NCBI GenBank assembly: GCA_029263415.1
Contig: JAJCXN010000056.1
Span: 124,001-188,000 of the forward strand
Reading direction: 5' to 3'
DNA: 64,000 bases
Source of the DNA: Acidobacteriota bacterium
GTDB taxonomy: Bacteria; Acidobacteriota; Thermoanaerobaculia; Multivoradales; Multivoraceae
The notes under the pieces are model-generated. The model worked only from the letters and a program-made list of their open reading frames with translations. It made no database searches and was not told where the DNA came from. Position numbers and translations under genes: made by a program. How positions within the stretch are numbered: the stretch's first letter is position 1; each line of letters begins with the position of its first letter. Positions 22,610 through 31,814 of this stretch are shown here, one piece after another.

Positions 22610-24652
22610 ATGCCCGAACACATCAAACAACCCAGGCCTCTCACCGTCGCGCCATTGCTAGCAATTGCCGCCGGGATGGTTGCCGGGCTCGCGACCCTGA
22701 TCGTCGACACCCTGCTTTTACGTGCGGCGCAAGGGTTCTGGGCAATGCCGAGCCCATCCATCGCAATGGTGCAGCTGGCAATTGGCATCATTCTCGGATC
22801 CTTGGCAGCCACGGTCGGACTGGTCAAACAGCACACCCTCGGCATCGAAGCTGCGGGGCTGCGGCCCATTGTGACGTTCAGCGGGTGCGCGCTTGCGATC
22901 TACCTCCTGCCCCTTTGGGATCACGTCGATCACGTGCTCAACCGGAACCAACAGCTCGTGCGCTCTGCAATCTCCGCAGCCCTTGTCTTGCTGCTCATTT
23001 CGGCGTTCGCCTTCGTACTGGCACGTATCGGCCAGGCCTATGATCGAGGCTGGCTCGGAGCCTGGATTGCTAGCTTGGCCGTCTCGGCGCTGCTGATCGG
23101 CAACAACACCGTCTTGGAAAAGCCGCTCGCGTGGCCATCGATCCGCTTCGATCTTGGCGTAGGCCTGGTCTCCGTCGCTTTAGTCCTACTCCTCCGCACA
23201 AGATTCAAGGAGCGCCGGGCCGCTGACCCAGCTCTCGCATTGGTAGCTGGAGCGATCGCCGTACTCTGTGCTTCTTTGGCCCTGGTGCTGGTCAACGAGC
23301 CCCAGCAAGACCAAGCCAAGCCCGATCCAATCTTGGTTGAACAAAACAAGCGACCGCACGTTCTCCTGCTGGTCTTTGACACCATGCGCTTCGACGTGTT
23401 CCACGACGTCTTGGTCAACACTGAAGAGGGCCGAGATTTCGCTCAAGCGCTGGGCCCGATTGTTTGGTTCGACCAGGCGACCGCAACCGGCGCCGCCACC
23501 CCACCAACCATGAGTTCAGTGTTGTCTGGCCTCTACCCGCCACAGCACGGCGTCGACGGAAGTGCAAGATCGAACTGGATGCTCAACGTTCACAAGGATG
23601 TGCCTCTTCTCGCCGGAGTCCTTGGTGACCATGGCTATCAGTCACTCGCCTTCGTGACCAACCGAGCTCTCTACGGATCACTCGCACTAAGTCGTGGTAT
23701 CGAATGGTTCAAACCAATTGAGACGGTCGCCCACGCCTTTCCTCTTGGTTCAATCCCGCAGCTTCTGTTTGGCACTTCAGCAGCGCCCTATGCAGAAGCC
23801 GATCGAGCTCGACGAACACTGACCGCAGGACTCGGGCGACGCCGCGACCCCAGCCGCCCGCTGTTCCTTTGGTACCACCTGTTCGACACGCACTCCCCCT
23901 TACAGCCGCACCCCGAGCTACCAGCCACACCGTTGGACGAATCGCTGACCGACCAGCAGCATCTCTATCGCGACTCCGCTCGGTTCGCGTTGAAGGAAAC
24001 TGCGGTCGCGCTAAGAGAGCTCAAACAATGGCTGCCTCCTCAGAACACGCTGACCTTTGTCATCGCCGATCACGGAGAGATGCTAAGCGCCGACGGCAAC
24101 ACCGCTCCCGGCACTGAGGTCGACCGGGGGCATGGCCAGGGCTATTTCGAGTCCATCGTCCACGTCCCTTTCGGCCTGCAACTGCCGCAAACCGAGAACT
24201 TACCGCTGAACCACAGCACTCGCTCGACCACGCTGATCAGCCAGGTCGATCTTGTCCCGACTGTGCTCGACTATCTCGATATCACTTGGTCGCGCAAGTT
24301 ACCGGGTTGCTCACTGCTTCCGATCGCACGCGGCGAGACGGACGATGGTACCTGCCGGAGTTTTGCCATCTCTTCCGCCAACACCGGCTCGCCGCGCCAT
24401 CGCTCGTTCCGAACACCGCGTCTGAAAGTGATGGTTTCGCCCGAGGACGCGTTTCCACCGCACCTATATGAACTCGAACACGATCCGGGGGAAAGACACA
24501 ACCTAGCCTCCGAGCGGCCCGAGGCACTCCAAGCGGCCGTGCGATTGTTGGATCAGTTCTGGCTACAGTTCGACACTGAGAACAAGAACAAGCCGGTCGC
24601 ACTCGACGCAGACACCATTGAGACGTTGAAGGCGCTGGGATACTTGCAGTAG
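22610..24652 (+). CDS. Alkaline phosphatase/sulfatase superfamily membrane enzyme with Thr at the nucleophile site
   Basis: With the ATG at 22610 the protein has 680 residues: about seven membrane helices (to about residue 235), then an extracytoplasmic domain beginning RPHVLLLVFDTMRFD, the metal-binding strand of arylsulfatase-like enzymes. The nucleophile block reads ATPPTMSSVLSGLYPPQHG. Thr297 stands where sulfatases have the Cys or Ser that becomes formylglycine, and the following Arg is Met. Other metal and substrate motifs are present (YHLFDTHSPLQPHPEL, ADHGEML, GHGQGYFES). Thr nucleophiles occur in LtaS-like and EptA-like phosphotransferases, so phosphoryl or phospholipid-headgroup transfer is more likely than sulfate removal. 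The start is uncertain; 22466 and 22415 (GTG) are alternatives. Confidence 0.78.
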   Translation: MPEHIKQPRPLTVAPLLAIAAGMVAGLATLIVDTLLLRAAQGFWAMPSPSIAMVQLAIGIILGSLAATVGLVKQHTLGIEAAGLRPIVTFSGCALAIYLLPLWDHVDHVLNRNQQLVRSAISAALVLLLISAFAFVLARIGQAYDRGWLGAWIASLAVSALLIGNNTVLEKPLAWPSIRFDLGVGLVSVALVLLLRTRFKERRAADPALALVAGAIAVLCASLALVLVNEPQQDQAKPDPILVEQNKRPHVLLLVFDTMRFDVFHDVLVNTEEGRDFAQALGPIVWFDQATATGAATPPTMSSVLSGLYPPQHGVDGSARSNWMLNVHKDVPLLAGVLGDHGYQSLAFVTNRALYGSLALSRGIEWFKPIETVAHAFPLGSIPQLLFGTSAAPYAEADRARRTLTAGLGRRRDPSRPLFLWYHLFDTHSPLQPHPELPATPLDESLTDQQHLYRDSARFALKETAVALRELKQWLPPQNTLTFVIADHGEMLSADGNTAPGTEVDRGHGQGYFESIVHVPFGLQLPQTENLPLNHSTRSTTLISQVDLVPTVLDYLDITWSRKLPGCSLLPIARGETDDGTCRSFAISSANTGSPRHRSFRTPRLKVMVSPEDAFPPHLYELEHDPGERHNLASERPEALQAAVRLLDQFWLQFDTENKNKPVALDADTIETLKALGYLQ

Positions 24653-24660
24653 TCCTGTAA

Positions 24661-24681
24661 CCGACCAGGACGGGCGGTCGG
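24661..24681 (+). terminator. Stem-loop after the phosphatase-superfamily gene
   Basis: CCGACC and GGTCGG pair with a 9-nt loop eight bases after the stop. The stem is only 6 bp and no T-tract follows. Confidence 0.3.
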
Positions 24682-24941
24682 CAACTGCACAGAGGCTGCG
24701 TCTCCCCGCAAGGGATCGTCTCGCAGCTTGTTGGCTTGGTCACCATCTCCGACTGCGCTAATGACTCCAACAGGTCGCGAGGAGAACATCGCAACCCCAG
24801 CAGTTGAGTATCGGGTATTGGCCAAACGCGACGGAGAAAATCATTGGCGTCTGCTCGGACCGAGGAGGCGCCAATAGCACCATCCAGCAAGTCCGAGAAC
24901 ACAGCCCAAAGAGCCAACAAGGAAGAGCCATCCTGCGAACG

Positions 24942-26615
24942 TCATTCTGAGTCGCCCTTCTGTCCGCGCTGGGAAGGATCTGGTCGAGGAGGTACTACCC
25001 CATTGAAGCCAAGGCGATGCCAGCGTTGTTCACCGAGCCACAAGCATCCGATAGCGATGAGGGCCACCGCTCCGACTGACAGTAGCGCTCCTCGAGCGAG
25101 AGGCTGTGCGGAAACCAGTCGAAGTGAGTTGGGAAGACTGGTGAAGCAGAAGGCGGACAGAACGACTAGCAGATAGGCCGGAGCCACGTACTTGAAAACC
25201 CACTGGAACCAGCGAGGAATCTTGATTCTTGCGCCGTGGTGCAGCTCCTCCCAACCCTTCGTGATGCCGAAGATCCAGGAGAAGCACAGTATCTCCAAGG
25301 TCGCCATCACCAGGATTAGAAAAGTTCCGACCCAAAAGTCGATGGTGTTCCAGAAGACTGCGCCTTCAGTGAAGTAGACGACGACTAGGGACCCGAGCAG
25401 GCAAAGCAGAGTCACCATCAGTGTGCCGCGGCGCCTGTCGACGCCAAGGGTTTCTTGCATGAACGTGACCGCCGGCTGGTACATCGAGACGGAACTGGTC
25501 ACAGCAGCAAGAAAGAGCATGAAGAACCAGATCGCCCCGATCGTTGGTCCCATGGCTCCCATTTGCCCAAACACTACGGGCAAGGTTTGGAAACCCAGAC
25601 CGAAGGTCCCGGCACTTGCCGCAGCGATTGTGCCTGTCAGTCCCAAGAAGATGAAGGAAGCGGTCAATGTGATGAGTCCGCCGAACCCGACCTCAAACAC
25701 CTCGTTCGTTGCCACGGCGGTGAGGCCGGAAAGAGCAACGTCATCTTTTGGTCCGAGAAAGGAGGCGTAGTTGATGATCACTCCGTACCCGACGGAGATG
25801 CTGAAGAAGACCTGACCGGTGGCTGCCAACCAGGTCTGGGAGCTGGCCAGCTTCGAGAGGTCGGGGTTCCACATGTAAGCGAGACCACTCATTACGTTTT
25901 GATCGGGTAGAGAGGGGTCAGGTGTGCCGAGGGTTAGGACGCGGATCAACACGATGAACGCACAGACCGCCATGATCGGCATTGCCCACGAGACGAACTT
26001 CTCGATCCCTCTGGACACACCGCGGAGGATCAAGAAAATGTTGATGCCGAAGGTCACAGCCCAGAATCCCAGGGTCGGCATGGGCAGTGTTCCAAACAAG
26101 AACCCGTTGCCCTCGCTGCCGATCTGGTCGTTGTAGAAACGCACGGAGGACTCGACCTGATCGGCCGTCGGTGTGGTCGGGTCGATCGGCATCGCGCCGC
26201 CCAGGTAGGTTGCGAAGTATGCCAAGCACCAAGAGGCGATGAAGGTGTAGATCAACGACATCGCCACTGGAATGACGACTCCTAGAACCCCGACGTAGCG
26301 CCAAAACCGGCTGCCACCGATCAGCCCCAAAATTGCCGGTGTTGAGTGAAGCCCATGTTTGCCGCCATAGCGGCCCATGGTCCATTCTGCCCAACAGATC
26401 GGAATGCCCAACAAAATGAGAGCACAGAAGTACGGAATGAGGAAGGCGCTGCCGCCGTTGGCCGCAGCCTGACCTGGAAACCTCAGGAAGTTGCCTAACC
26501 CCACCGCCGACCCGGACACAGCGAGAATGACTCCAAGATTTGAAGTCCAACTTTCCTCAACTCCGCCGCCTAGTCCGGTGCGGACAGCACTCTGTTCCCT
26601 TTTCGAATCGGCCAT
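24942..26615 (-). CDS. Sodium-dependent transporter, neurotransmitter:sodium symporter (NSS/SNF) family
   Basis: The ATG at 26615 has GGGAGA upstream and gives 557 residues; the frame continues upstream without family similarity. The N-terminus has the NSS signature SNLGVILAVSGSAVGLGNFLRFP, followed by the unwound first helix region and GGSAFLIPYFCALILLGIP in helix 2. About 12 membrane helices are visible, including YGVIINYASFLG. Family members such as LeuT/MhsT carry amino acids with sodium. The specific substrate cannot be read from sequence. It is divergent from the XRE-membrane gene, which might regulate it. Confidence 0.92.
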   Translation of the reverse strand: MADSKREQSAVRTGLGGGVEESWTSNLGVILAVSGSAVGLGNFLRFPGQAAANGGSAFLIPYFCALILLGIPICWAEWTMGRYGGKHGLHSTPAILGLIGGSRFWRYVGVLGVVIPVAMSLIYTFIASWCLAYFATYLGGAMPIDPTTPTADQVESSVRFYNDQIGSEGNGFLFGTLPMPTLGFWAVTFGINIFLILRGVSRGIEKFVSWAMPIMAVCAFIVLIRVLTLGTPDPSLPDQNVMSGLAYMWNPDLSKLASSQTWLAATGQVFFSISVGYGVIINYASFLGPKDDVALSGLTAVATNEVFEVGFGGLITLTASFIFLGLTGTIAAASAGTFGLGFQTLPVVFGQMGAMGPTIGAIWFFMLFLAAVTSSVSMYQPAVTFMQETLGVDRRRGTLMVTLLCLLGSLVVVYFTEGAVFWNTIDFWVGTFLILVMATLEILCFSWIFGITKGWEELHHGARIKIPRWFQWVFKYVAPAYLLVVLSAFCFTSLPNSLRLVSAQPLARGALLSVGAVALIAIGCLWLGEQRWHRLGFNGVVPPRPDPSQRGQKGDSE

Positions 26616-26790
26616 CGTCTTGTCTCCCGGTTCAGCCACTAGTGCAGGTCGAGTTGCTGGGTGCCAGCTCCTAAGAAGTTGGCCACGAGTTCCGCTCCCT
26701 GACCAGATCAATCCCAGCGCAATCTCCGTGCAAGCTAGGCGCAATGCTTCTCAATCTCGCGCTACCGCTCTTGGCGGCCCGTGCGTGCAG

Positions 26791-26796
26791 TAGGTT
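26791..26796 (+). promoter_or_regulatory. -10-like hexamer next to the XRE start (leaderless)
   Basis: TAGGTT ends exactly 6 nt before the ATG at 26803 and no ribosome-binding site is present. The upstream -35 (CTCTTG, 17 bp away) is weak. Confidence 0.4.
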
Positions 26797-26802
26797 TGCG
26801 GC

Positions 26803-27996
26803 ATGAGCGGCCAAGTCAGGACACCCACCGAGCGCGGAACAGTCATCCTGCGCAGACTCGAGGAACGCTCAATTTCCATCGCTGAAGTCGAGCGTCGGAC
26901 GCCGTTGTCGAAGAACACAATTAGCAATGCGATCTACGGCCCCCGAGACCCACAACGCAAGACCATTGAGATCCTGGCGAGCGTGCTCGAGATTGATGTC
27001 GAGGACCTAACCCGGCGCGGCGGCAGCGAGCAAGGGTCCGGTCCACACGCGATCCAAGCGCTCACGTTCGGTGGATGGCTCTTCAGGAGAAACAACAAGC
27101 TCCTGTGGATCAGCGTCGGCGGATCTGTGGCAACGGCCGTTGTACTTTCGTTTGGGTTTGGCCAGCAGCCGACCTCGCCTCTGGTACAGGGCACTCACTT
27201 CATAGTGATCTTCCTGCTACTGGCTCTACTGCCGCGGCCATGGACCGCTCCGGGTGAGACGGAGGACGCATCCCATGCCTTGATGGTGGCATCAAGGGCC
27301 TTGAGGGACTTCCGGCGCTATTGGGGGCTCGCCTGGATGGCGTGGGTTTTCCTCTATTTCACGATCACCACGAGCGCCTTCTTCGACTTGTTCAGCGTCA
27401 ATGACGGCGTAGCCTCCAGGCCGTCCGAAGGCATCAACTTGCTGCTACTCAATCTGTTGCAGAACTGCGGAACCGTCCTCTTGTTCATGTGCTACGAGGT
27501 GGTCGCGAAGCCCACCATCGACGACGACTTGCGCCGGCGGCAGGTCCTGTCTACGGAGGCCTGGTTCGCTGCGGTTGCACTCGTTGCGTTTGCCGAAGGA
27601 GCTGTGGTTTGGAACGGCGCTTGGGCCTCCCAACAATGGTTCGCTTGGCTCAGTGGATTCGGCCAGGGCATGGCGCTCGCCCTCTTGGTAGGCCGTTTCG
27701 ATAGCAAATACGTTAATCCGCCTGCCGCTACGATCGCCTTGTTGTACCTCTACGCCGTGATCCAGGGGGCATGGCCGGTTCTTCGCTACGAAGACACTCT
27801 GATGTTGATACTGACTTTTCTGGCGCTGCTGCTCAAGTGCCTTCTCTTCCTATTCGTTTCTTGGCTGTTTGAAAGCAATGTGATCCTCTTCTATCTCGCA
27901 AGAATGAGGCGCTTGGACCGCAGCGTGGAGCGACAAAGAAGTGAGTTCCTCACACGCCACAACAGAAAATCTCGCCCTAGCTCAGGTATGCCCTGA
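26803..27996 (+). CDS. XRE-type HTH fused to a polytopic membrane domain
   Basis: The 397-residue protein begins with a Cro/C1-type helix-turn-helix (about 10-65: ISIAEVERRT, LSKNTISNAIYG, KTIEILASVLEIDVEDL). About eight hydrophobic segments follow (for example LLWISVGGSVATAVVLSFG, FIVIFLLLALLP, LMLILTFLALLLKCLLFLFV). A basic tail RRLDRSVERQRSEF ends it. This would be a membrane-bound regulator that senses the membrane and binds DNA directly. It is transcribed divergently from the NSS transporter and could control it; that is inference. I do not recognise the membrane domain as a named family. Confidence 0.8.
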   Translation: MSGQVRTPTERGTVILRRLEERSISIAEVERRTPLSKNTISNAIYGPRDPQRKTIEILASVLEIDVEDLTRRGGSEQGSGPHAIQALTFGGWLFRRNNKLLWISVGGSVATAVVLSFGFGQQPTSPLVQGTHFIVIFLLLALLPRPWTAPGETEDASHALMVASRALRDFRRYWGLAWMAWVFLYFTITTSAFFDLFSVNDGVASRPSEGINLLLLNLLQNCGTVLLFMCYEVVAKPTIDDDLRRRQVLSTEAWFAAVALVAFAEGAVVWNGAWASQQWFAWLSGFGQGMALALLVGRFDSKYVNPPAATIALLYLYAVIQGAWPVLRYEDTLMLILTFLALLLKCLLFLFVSWLFESNVILFYLARMRRLDRSVERQRSEFLTRHNRKSRPSSGMP

Positions 27997-28197
27997 GGAA
28001 TCACCGTGGGTGTGGGCGCCACCCCAAGTCAAGGTCCGCCAATCCAAATGGTCGCGAGTCGCTCTCTACCATCGAAACCGCGCGTGCCACCGGCTCACGA
28101 GCCCCATACCTAAGCCAGCAACTTTCGGAGTATCCTCTGACTCCTGATTCTTGAGTCACGGCCCCAAAACCTCATCCCTTCAAGACCGTAGCCCCCT

Positions 28198-28701
28198 ATG
28201 TCCACCCAAACAAAAGGCATTCTGTTCGTCTGCTTAGGCAACATCTGCCGATCCCCCGCCGCTGAGGGCGTCGCCCTACACCTGGCTAACTTGCGTGCCG
28301 AACATGCACCAGACCGCGAGACCCGGACTGTCCTGGATATCGACTCTGCTGGTACCAGTGGCTTTCACGACGGCGAGCCGCCCGATGCTCGCATGATGAT
28401 CGCCGCAAACGAACGCGGCTACAGCCTCCCTTCGCTCTCTCGTCGGGTGCGCCCGGCTGACTTCTCGCGCTTTGGTTGGATCGTGGCGATGGATCGCGAC
28501 AACTTCCGCAACCTCGAAGCTGAGAAGCCACCGCAGTCGACCGCCAACATCTGTCTATTCAGCGACTTTGCGGGCGCTCCGTGGCCAACGGACGTGCCCG
28601 ATCCCTACTTCGGGGGTGAAGATGGCTTCACTGAAGTACTCGGCATGCTCGAAGCGGGCATGCCATCACTCCTCGATTCAGTGTTTGCTACCAACGATTA
28701 A
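28198..28701 (+). CDS. Low-molecular-weight protein-tyrosine phosphatase
   Basis: The 167-residue protein opens with ILFVCLGNICRSPAAEG, the CX5R loop (C12, R18) of low-molecular-weight phosphatases. The general acid is in VPDPYFGG (Asp135). The order and length match the family. In bacteria these enzymes dephosphorylate tyrosine kinases of polysaccharide export or arginine-phosphorylated proteins; the substrate here is unknown. The gene has no ribosome-binding site that I can see. Confidence 0.95.
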   Translation: MSTQTKGILFVCLGNICRSPAAEGVALHLANLRAEHAPDRETRTVLDIDSAGTSGFHDGEPPDARMMIAANERGYSLPSLSRRVRPADFSRFGWIVAMDRDNFRNLEAEKPPQSTANICLFSDFAGAPWPTDVPDPYFGGEDGFTEVLGMLEAGMPSLLDSVFATND

Positions 28702-28947
28702 GCCCTCGCTGCAGAGGCGACGGGTGCACGCTACACTCGCCGCCCTCCCACACCGACTCGGAAGTCCGCTCGATCCAGTCGCTCGAAACCCAGGAGGTCG
28801 GATTCAGTTGGTCAGAGTCCAGCGGGCCGACAACTCCCTTGGGCCGGGCCATTGAGTCAGGCGCCAGAATCAGTCACCGGGGTCTCAGCCGGGGGTCACG
28901 CCGCGAGACAATTCGCTCACACTCGACACACTAGGAGACATCGACCA

Positions 28948-29949
28948 ATGACCTACACTAGCCATGAAGTCCACCTCAAGAGCCGCCCTGACGGCATGCC
29001 GCAGCCTGAGAACTTTGAAGTAGCGTCGGTTGAGGTCGACGAACCAGGCGAAGGCCAGTTCGTGGTGCGCAACCATTTCATGTCGGTCGACCCCTACATG
29101 CGTGGCCGAATGCGGGATGTGAAGTCGTACACGCCGCCCTTCCAGATCGGCCAAGCGATGGACGGCGGATCTGTGGGCGAAGTGGTGGCGTCGCAGAATG
29201 AGACTTTCCCGGTTGGTAGCTTCGTCTCCGGCGGTCAGGGATGGCGCGAGTACTACATCTCAGACGGCACCGGCCAGCAGCAGATCGATCCGAGCCTGGC
29301 ACCACTCTCAGCGTTCCTAGGCGTGCTGGGCATGCCCGGCCTCACCGCCTATGCCGGTTTGCTTGCGATTGGTGAGCCCAAAGAAGGTGAGACAGTGATG
29401 GTTTCCGCTGCTGCGGGGGCCGTAGGCAGCTTGGTTGGGCAGATTGCCAAAATCAAGGGTTGCCGTGCAGTGGGCAGTGCCGGCTCGGACGACAAGGTGC
29501 AGCACTTGGTGGACGACCTGGGCTTCGATGCCGCTTTCAACTACAAGACTGCTGAGCTACATCCGGCTCTCGCCGAACACTGCCCCAAGGGCATCGACGT
29601 GTACTTTGAGAACGTCGGCGGCGCCATGCTCGAAGCAGTACTTCTGCACATGCGACCGTTCGGACGCATCCCTGTTTGCGGAATGATCGCGCACTACAAT
29701 GACACTGAGCCCAAGCCGGGTCCGAAGACGCTGATCAGCGTCATTCCCAACCGACTGAAGATCCAAGGCTTTATCGTGACCGACTACGCTGGCATGGCTC
29801 CAGACTTCCATCGCGAGGTGGGTGGCTGGCTCAAGGAAGGCAAGATTCAGTATCGCGAGACTGTTGTCGAAGGCATCGACAACGCTCCTTCAGCGTTCAT
29901 CGACCTTCTGAACGGCGTCAACACCGGCAAAATGGTCGTCAAACTCTGA
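28948..29949 (+). CDS. NADP-dependent zinc-free medium-chain oxidoreductase (CurA/leukotriene B4 dehydrogenase-like)
   Basis: The ATG at 28948 has AGGAGA nine bases upstream and gives 333 residues. Features are MSVDPYMRGRM near residue 50, GVLGMPGLTAYAGLL, then the cofactor loop VSAAAGAVGSLVGQIAK (AxxGxxG), and YFENVGGAMLEAVL, all typical of the zinc-free MDR group that reduces activated double bonds. The likely role is NADPH-dependent reduction of alpha,beta-unsaturated carbonyls, a detoxifying step. It is a single gene between the phosphatase and the GAF regulator. Confidence 0.93.
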   Translation: MTYTSHEVHLKSRPDGMPQPENFEVASVEVDEPGEGQFVVRNHFMSVDPYMRGRMRDVKSYTPPFQIGQAMDGGSVGEVVASQNETFPVGSFVSGGQGWREYYISDGTGQQQIDPSLAPLSAFLGVLGMPGLTAYAGLLAIGEPKEGETVMVSAAAGAVGSLVGQIAKIKGCRAVGSAGSDDKVQHLVDDLGFDAAFNYKTAELHPALAEHCPKGIDVYFENVGGAMLEAVLLHMRPFGRIPVCGMIAHYNDTEPKPGPKTLISVIPNRLKIQGFIVTDYAGMAPDFHREVGGWLKEGKIQYRETVVEGIDNAPSAFIDLLNGVNTGKMVVKL

Positions 29950-30093
29950 ATCGGGCCAAACAGCCTTCGACCGTCTGATCGGCGTTGCTGGGTGCCCTCC
30001 TGAAGCGCCGTGGACCCGTGCGCAACACTGCGCCAGCGCATCAGTTCGCGGCCTCCCTCTAAGGGTCGATGCTAGAGACTTGAGAGGACCCAA

Positions 30094-31341
30094 GTGCAAG
30101 AGAAGATTCTTGATTTCGCGCGTCGTTTGTCGCGACCATTTGATCTTGACCAACTCCTAAAGGAGATCGTTGAAGCTGGGCGTGATGCGCTCGAGGCCGA
30201 TCGCGCCTCGGTGCTGTTGCTCGATCGCACTGCGAACGAGTTCTACGTGCAAGCGGCATCTGGCGGCGAGACCTTCCGCTTCCCTGCTGATCGCGGCATC
30301 GCTGGTGAGACATTGCAGTCAGGCATCTTACGCATTGACGATTGCTACGCAGACGAGCGCTTCAATCGCGATGTCGACAAGGAGACAGGCTTCCGAACAC
30401 AGTGCATGATCTCTGTGGCTCTGGTTGGGGTGGACGACGAGGCGGTCGGGGTGATGCAACTTCTGAACGCAGAGCGCGGGCACTTCAACGAAGAAGACGA
30501 AGTTCTGGCCGAGACCTTCGCTGGGTTTGCCGCCGTGGGCATCCAACGAGCGCAGGCGACGGAGGATCGCGTGCGCAAGGCGAAGCTCGAACACGATCTG
30601 GACGTCGCTCGCGATATTCAGATGGCACTCATCCCTGAGGATGCGGGCAGTCTTACAATCCCAGGCTATTCCGTTGCATCGTTCTTCAACCCGGCAGACG
30701 AGACCGGTGGCGACATGTTCGACCTGTTCCCGTTCGAGACCAAGGACGGCAGCGAGACAGGCTTGTCAATTCTGCTTGCTGACGCCACCGGCCATGGCAT
30801 TGGCGCGGCGGTGTCGGTCACGCAGGTCCGGGCAATGTTTCGGTTGGCGACTTCTCTGCGCGCAGACCTGGACTCGTTGTGCCTCGAGATGAACAACCAG
30901 CTTGTCGAAGATCTGCCCTCCGGCAAGTTTGTGACCGCCTTTTTTGGTCGACTGATCCCCGCACGACACGAATTGCACTATCAGAGCCTGGGACAAGCAC
31001 CGCTTCTGCACTACGCAGCGGCGACCAATGAGCTGACCTGGTTGAATGCCTCGAGCATTCCGATGGGACTCATCCCCAACCCTCCAGTGCCGCGTCCATC
31101 ACCCATCGCGATGGCCCCCGGAGACATCTGGGTCTTATTGAGTGACGGGTTCTACGAGCAAGTTGATCCTCCCGGCGAAGAGTTTGGTAACGCCCGCGTG
31201 GGGGCGATCGTTCAAGAGCAGGCGGCCAACGGACCTGGCGCGGTGGTCAGGGTCTTGTGCAAGCGGCTGGGCGCTTTCAAAGGAACGCGCGACCAAGAAG
31301 ACGACCTCACAGCGGTCGTCATTGGCCGGGATCCCGAGTAG
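30094..31341 (+). CDS. GAF domain / SpoIIE-type PP2C phosphatase (RsbU-like)
   Basis: The 415-residue protein starts at GTG with GAGAGGA upstream. Residues about 10-165 are a GAF sensor domain (LDQLLKEIVEAGRDALEADRASVLLLD, FRFPADRGIAGETLQSG). A linker helix (KLEHDLDVARDIQMALIPE) leads into a PP2C phosphatase domain (about 200-412) with GGDMFDLF and the metal-binding ADATGHGIGAAV, then SDGFYEQ and QEDDLTAVV. Such proteins dephosphorylate anti-anti-sigma factors and start the general stress response. No partner-switch gene is adjacent. Confidence 0.93.
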   Translation: MQEKILDFARRLSRPFDLDQLLKEIVEAGRDALEADRASVLLLDRTANEFYVQAASGGETFRFPADRGIAGETLQSGILRIDDCYADERFNRDVDKETGFRTQCMISVALVGVDDEAVGVMQLLNAERGHFNEEDEVLAETFAGFAAVGIQRAQATEDRVRKAKLEHDLDVARDIQMALIPEDAGSLTIPGYSVASFFNPADETGGDMFDLFPFETKDGSETGLSILLADATGHGIGAAVSVTQVRAMFRLATSLRADLDSLCLEMNNQLVEDLPSGKFVTAFFGRLIPARHELHYQSLGQAPLLHYAAATNELTWLNASSIPMGLIPNPPVPRPSPIAMAPGDIWVLLSDGFYEQVDPPGEEFGNARVGAIVQEQAANGPGAVVRVLCKRLGAFKGTRDQEDDLTAVVIGRDPE

Positions 31342-31814
31342 TAGGCCGGGATTCGTGTAGTAGTCCGTGTAGTAGAGAGTCTCAACTGGGGCTCTCCTGT
31401 GGTCTCGCTCCCCTACCGTGAAGGCCGCACCCTGGCAGACCGGCAGCTAGCTCCCTTTGCTGGTTGTCGCATTGCGCCGTAAACAAACCCCATGGGGCCT
31501 CCTACGGTGGAGACTGCAGCGGGCTGCTTGACTGAACTCCGACCGGCGGAAGCGGTCCTCGAAGAGACCAACTCCACCCGGGCCGCCTCTCTCCGGCGCA
31601 TCCTCGGCTCTTGGTTTGCCGCCGGCATCTCGTTTACTCTGACGCTGCCACCATGGAACGGCGGGCGTGGGAGGTTGCCCGCAGGGGGTCAGCCCGCGCC
31701 GCAACAGAGAACGAGGCCAAAGTCGGCCTGCGGTGGCTCCTGAGTTCTTAGTGTCCAGCTACTTATCTGATAACAGTCTTGTCAAGTTGAGTCCGTTCCT
31801 GGTAGACTTCACAA
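31342..31814. other. Intergenic region upstream of lon
   Basis: These 473 bases hold imperfect repeats of about 19 bp right at the previous stop (31324-31374, units ending GTAGTA) and the lon promoter at the 3' end. Short frames here have no protein character. Confidence 0.5.
31779..31808 (+). promoter_or_regulatory. Candidate leaderless lon promoter
   Basis: TTGTCA (31779-31784), an 18-bp spacer and TAGACT (31803-31808) end 6 nt before the lon ATG. No ribosome-binding site lies between, so the transcript would begin at or next to the start codon. There is no CIRCE-like repeat. Confidence 0.55.
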
